64,000 bases of DNA, taken from assembly GCA_031772625.1 (NCBI GenBank), contig CM062820.1, positions 1,077,501,369 through 1,077,565,368 of the forward strand, in the 5' to 3' direction. Under the pieces are notes generated by a model, which was not told the origin of the DNA, ran no database searches, and was given only the letters and a program-made list of their open reading frames with translations. The DNA is from Pinus tabuliformis. Taxonomy: Eukaryota > Streptophyta > Pinopsida > Pinales > Pinaceae. Both the position numbers and the translations under genes were made by a program. Below, one piece after another: positions 59,464 through 64,000 of the stretch. Each line of letters begins with the position of its first letter. Positions within the stretch are counted from its first letter, which is position 1.

Positions 59464-60098
59464 TCTACTGATGCCACAAATTTCTATGATGTAGTGTTTG
59501 ATTCATTTTTTTTATTGTGAAAATAGATTTAGAACCATCAAGAACGCCTAGAGAATTTTAAATATTTTTTTGGTCAAATTGCTTGTTATTTTTCTCTATT
59601 TTATTTATAATTTAGTCTCTTACCACAAAAATTAAATCATAAACTTATCAAAACATTGATCTCATTATATATCTCACATTGCCAAAAAAATAAATCATAA
59701 AATTAACTAAATTATAATTTTATTTTAAATTATTAATAATTATAAAAATAATGAATATATTAGTTAAAACATTTAAAAAACATGTAACAAGCTTTTTAAT
59801 TGTGGAGATTCTTAGCCTATAAATAGGTTTTAGATTATCAATACCATAAGCCCAAAAAACCATAATTATATACATACATACACACACACATATATAATTG
59901 AAAAGAAAAAAGGATATAATTACCTTTGAAATAAATTTCAACCCTCTACCTAGACTACTACTAAAAATATTCAATAGATATTTCATAAAGGTTAAATGCC
60001 TACAATCCATAAAATATTGATAATTAAATTTAAATTCTAGAAATCTTATTTCCAAATAAACATGCCTATCGAAATAATCATTAATTTAATTGAGCCTC

Positions 60099-60160
60099 AA
60101 GGGTTAGCTCAATTGGTCAAGATCACGTTGCCTGATTGGGAGGTCATAGGGTCCTGTTGT
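60099..60160 (+). repeat. Possible tRNA-derived SINE head
   Basis: GGTTAGCTCAATTGGTCA resembles a Pol III A box. GGTCATAGGGTCC, about 35 bp later, resembles a decayed B box. There is no clear poly-A tail or target duplication. Confidence 0.35.
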
Positions 60161-60329
60161 GCCATACAACAACCCCCCCATTTCATATCATTTATATTCC
60201 AAACATTAACGTATGAAATGGGTCCCTTTTCATTTTGAATTGGTATCAATGCTTTTGTCATCCAAAAAATCCAATAAATAAATAAATGCGCTTTTAGAAA
60301 ACCTTCGGGGCAAACCCTTAAAAAGAAAT

Positions 60330-60740
60330 TATGAATAATTGGTCATTGCGATAAAGCGATCGCAAGATCGCATATCGCAATGACATATGGATTGTAATTA
60401 AGCACCCAAACGTTTTTTGCCGATGCGCATTCGGCACATTCGGCGATCGGCAATCCCCCATATATGTTTTATAACGACCATGCCAAAAGACCCGACGCGA
60501 TGCGCATTCGGCAATCGGCGAAGTGCTTCAGCAGTGGTAATGTTCCCAAAGGCTTGTCCCGATGCGATGCGAAATCAGGAATCGGACATCGGCGGTAATC
60601 GCACCCAAGTCTTATTGCGCCCAAAGCTTTTCGCCGATGCGATATCGCATTCGGCGATCACTGATATTCAAAGCACGCCATTAAAACACGCTTATCACAC
60701 CCCGATTGCGACCCGATAAAGCGCGGTTTTCAACAAAGAG
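60330..60740. other. CpG-rich region with repeated GCGATGCGCATTCGGC-like motifs
   Basis: CpG dinucleotides are dense here and scarce in most of the window. GATGCGCATTCGGC, GATGCGAT and ATCGGCGA/ATCGGCA recur several times, some as near-palindromes such as GCGATCGCAAGATCGC. It lies just upstream of the long ORF and may be its promoter or leader region. Confidence 0.5.
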
Positions 60741-61093
60741 CCGTTAAGTGATGGGATGGCGCAATTCAATTGTAATAAAAGCTTTATCTTTCATGCAGGC
60801 CTCCATCTATGCTCAACCGCCAAAACGTCCATCTGCATGCTTAAGAGGTTCACTCACCCAAATAACGATATTAGGAGCATTTAAGGAATGGCGGATTAAA
60901 AACGGCCAATTAATAGGAATTATGTCCTAAAATCTTTTTACAGATTGGATCCGCGCCCATGTTAAAAGCTAAATCCCTCAGTTACGCTTCTATTCGTATG
61001 TGCTGTTTCACTTAAGAGTTTTTATCGCCATCTCTGTGTATTACGCCCAATTTCCTCTTTGTGCAGAATTCATTCGCAGAAACCAGGCCTGAG
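60741..61093 (+). other. Leader region upstream of the long terminal ORF
   Basis: No coding or LTR end recognised. TTTTTACAG at 60938-60946 and TTTGTGCAG near 61059-61067 look like splice acceptors, so the ORF may have a spliced leader. This is inference only. Confidence 0.3.
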
Positions 61094-64000
61094 ATGATGG
61101 GAAAGAAGTCCAAGAAAGCTGCAGGTGCTTCCTCAACACCAACAGCAGCACAAGCAGCCGCGAATAAGAAGAAGGGATTAATTTCTGATACCACTTGCAC
61201 GGGGCTCACCAGAGCTACTTGGTCAGGCACTTATAACTTAATTGAAGCTGAGAAACCAGAAAAGACGGTGGAAGAAGCTACTGTGGACTTGACCAAGAAG
61301 TCTGATTTAACTCTCAAGGATCTAGCCGACTCTTTCCTGCATAGGATAGCGGCCAGAGAACAAATTCTTCCTTATACTGACATTGTGCGATGGGCAATTG
61401 AAGAAATTCTCATCACAGACAGAATTTTTAGAACCAGAGATGGGAGGATCTTCGGGTCATTCAGGCCAGAATACCTAAGGCAAATGTATCATTTGCCCGA
61501 GCCAGAGAAAGTATATAACAAGGCCTTTTTGGAGAAGTTTGCAAGCGAGAACGAGATCGAATCTGAACCTATCAAGGATTGGAGGCAAAATCCCAACAAA
61601 CACAAGCACGAATCCTCCGGTAAGTACTCGGTAGAATCTTTAGCTTCTCCTTATTGTTATGCGGGGATTATGATGTGTAGACTGTGGGGTTTGCATGATT
61701 CTACCAATTTTACCATTGAAATGGTTCCTCTAATGGAGGCAGCAGTAAACGGTTGGATTATGGATTGGGCTACTATTCTTTCAGATAAATTAGCAGTAGC
61801 TGTTCGAGATTTTAGATTTCAGACTGTTGTTACAGAGAGAAAAATGCCCCCGTTCTACTATAGTGCATATATCATGGACGTTCTTTGTTTCAATTCCGAA
61901 TTTCCTGTTCTAGGGTGGAGGTGGACTGCACAGGACCCTTCACCCATCCATATATATTATCAAAAATTGTGGAAGTCTTCTTATAAAGACCATCTGTACC
62001 AAATCTGTAATGGTTTGATGGTGCCCATTTACTATTCCATTTTTGATAAACCCATTCCAAGGATTTCCTATGAAGCTTCCTTTGACTTACCTGCTGTCGC
62101 AAGTTGGTTTGGAGAGGAGCATTTTACCTATATTAGAGTTTATGGAAGCCAAGCCAAGCCGCATGTTCTCCCTCTATATGTTCCAGACAAACTGTTAGCT
62201 CAAGAGATCTCCTACCAAATTATGGCTGAGAGTGTAACCCAAACTCTCAAGAAAGAGAAGAAGAGGGGTTGGCCCCCTTTTCCCTTGAGAATGGGTGTTT
62301 TTACTCTGCATAATCTTTAGCATGCAGAAAAGGAGGCTATAAAGATGCAAGCTTTATCCCTGTCCACTATGCCAGCCAGACTCTATGATCCAAAGAAGAC
62401 TGCTTTCATTGCCCTAGAACAGGCCAAACTGACAAAGGTTGACCATCAAGAGGATGAGTTTGATGACCTGTTCGCAGGTGCCGATACAATAAGCCAAACC
62501 AAACAGCTTGCCAGGATGAAATACAACGATGAGAATTTAACTGAGTTCAATAAACTTAGAGAGCAGAGGTTGCAAACTCTGCCTCTAGATTTATTGGCAA
62601 CAACCCCAGCATCTTCCTCAAGCGAGCCTGATCGGCAACAAACGAGCCAACCTCCTGTTATAACTAAGGAACAAAAGAAACAACAGGAGGAAAGGCAAAA
62701 GAAGCTGCAGATAGAAAAGCAAGGAAAAGAGCAAGCTGAGAGGCAGAAGAAGGAACAGGCCGAGAAACAGCATAGAATACAAATGGAACAAGAAGAAAGA
62801 AGGAAGGAAGAATTGGCAGATAAGCAGAAGAGGGAGCAAGAAGAACAACAAAAGAAAGAACAGGAAGAAAAACAGAGGAGAGAAAAAGAAGAGCAGCACA
62901 AGTTAGAGCAGGAGAAAGAGCAGTAGAAGCAAACCACCGATGTCAATGTGGACACTACTATAGACCCCAATTTATTACAAGAATGGCAGCAATTTCACTC
63001 CATTATCAGTGGATTGGAATGTTCAAAAAATGGGGATACCTCTAAGACAAGTGATACTCAGGATGTTACCTCTCCTCAGGTTCTAAGCGGAACCAGCGGC
63101 CCACCAAGTTCAAAGGAAGTTGAAGTTATCCCAAAAGACCCCTCCGACCAGGTTATTCTACAGATAGAAGACATTCCGCCATTGGATGTTTTCTACAGCC
63201 CAAAACACAGGGCAGTTGTAAGTCGGTCAAGGAAGAGACGAAGGATTGATCAACCTTCTATCTTCCCTGAACAAACGGTCACGGGTAAGGTAGTATGGAA
63301 GGAGGAATTGGATCCCTCTGATGACTTAACAAAGCTATCACAGTATGCAGGCGCTTACTCGGCGGCAACAATTGACAAAGCATCGGAGGTGAGCCTCCTA
63401 TTAAAAAATAAGGACCAAGAAATCTCTGCGCTGCAGGCAGAATTAGTTGAGGCAAGGCAAAGGGCAATACAGGCAGAAGAACAATTACTGGCAAAACAGC
63501 AAGAAAATGATCAGCTGACTTAGGAATTGCAAGCAGAAAGGCAAAGGATCGATCAGGATGCAATCCAAAAAAAAGAAGAGCTGTCAAAGGCATTGGAGGA
63601 TTTGCGAATGGCGAATGAACAAATGATAAAGACCAAAGATGAGCAAATCGCCCAAATGTCATCACAGTTGGAAAAGATGAAGGGAACATCGCATGTAAAA
63701 GAATTTAAGTCGGAGGCACTATTAATAAACAATGCATTCATAGCCCAGCTTAGACTCTTATGCCAACAGATCGATCGAGCTGAGCCCCTTTGTGAGCTAA
63801 CTACAACAGTGAATCAGCGGGTAGAAAAGGCCAGAACTGAACTGGATCAAGCATATGAGGACATTGCTGCATATATTGAATGGCAAGATACCGATTTGGG
63901 AAAAGCAGCAAAATTGCCCAGGATTATGGAAACAGAGAGAAATATACTTTTCACTGAATGGCATACACAAATGATGAAAGCAGAAAGGGCGGCTTCACGG
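61094..64000 (+). pseudogene. Long unassigned ORF with three in-frame TAG codons, probable retroelement ORF (3' end beyond window)
   Basis: One reading frame stays open from 61061 to the window end except for TAG at 62318, 62924 and 63521. The likely start is MMGKKSKKAAG at 61094 (an upstream in-frame Met lies at 61061). Residues ~1-35 are Ala/Lys-rich; ~40-400 form a globular part with motifs ILPYTDIVRWAIEEILITDR, GSFRPEYLRQMYHLPEPEKV, LGWRWTAQDPSP; ~530-620 are a Glu/Lys/Gln-rich coiled coil; then a Ser/Pro-rich linker and a second coiled coil (~790-880). I recognise no family. Size, position among repeats and coiled coils suggest an extra ORF of a large LTR element, but a host gene relic is possible. 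All three stops sit where CAG-to-TAG is a plausible origin. Confidence 0.6.

Noticed and set aside
62446..62970. Cys/Ser/Leu-rich minus-strand ORFs opposite the coiled-coil region
   Set aside because: Low-complexity antisense of the Glu/Lys/Gln-rich repeat; the plus strand is the one with globular flanking sequence in the same frame.

Overview
The window is nuclear DNA of a land plant with a large, repeat-dense genome. The signs are plant-type LTR retrotransposons with tRNA-iMet primer sites, a CACTA terminus, and fragments of plant nuclear genes (MSH2, a GH1 beta-glucosidase, DNA topoisomerase III). A conifer or other gymnosperm would fit, but nothing here fixes the species. I find no clearly functional, intron-containing host gene. 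Nearly everything is nested, decaying mobile DNA.

Layout. (1) 1-2893, plus: a Ty3/gypsy chromovirus end (integrase with chromodomain, PPT, 1.5 kb LTR, PBS) running straight into a second gag (element A). (2) 2894-15949, minus: a Tat-like Ty3/gypsy element (B) inserted into that gag. Its pol is deleted internally and it has a minisatellite 3' region. A Ty1/copia element (C, 4716-9956, perfect TSD TCAGC) sits inside the minisatellite. (3) 15950-16815: a CACTA-type terminus with 150-bp subterminal repeats, cutting B's right LTR. An organelle/bacterial-type tRNA-Val(UAC) lies just beyond it. (4) 16890-19690: AT-rich DNA and relics. (5) 19690-27677: a long inverted repeat of LTR sequence, then element D (minus), an LTR element with a gag remnant and pieces of at least three host genes (TOP3, GH1, MSH2) in one orientation, spliced or fused together. 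(6) Assembly gap 27678-27777. (7) 27778-29150: 3' end of element E with a 243-bp LTR. (8) 30600-32563, minus: degenerate gag plus LTR (element H). (9) 33079-43213, minus: a chromovirus (F) with a 1.86-kb solo LTR in its integrase. (10) 43785-47209, plus: a second copy of the B family 3' end and LTR. (11) 47518-53405, minus: a second complete-border copia element (G, TSD TGTCT). (12) 53760-55060: a hAT (DUF659-type) transposase pseudogene. (13) 55060-60330: AT-rich DNA with short tandem repeats and a possible tRNA-derived SINE. (14) 60330-64000: a CpG-rich leader followed by one reading frame of nearly 1,000 codons that is broken only by three TAG codons and runs off the window.

Functionally these genes do not form a pathway. 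The elements once encoded gag, protease, reverse transcriptase, RNase H and integrase, and almost all now carry stops, frameshifts or deletions. The most notable structures are the multi-gene capture inside element D, the roughly 0.7-kb LTR palindrome beside it, and the long unassigned reading frame at the right edge.
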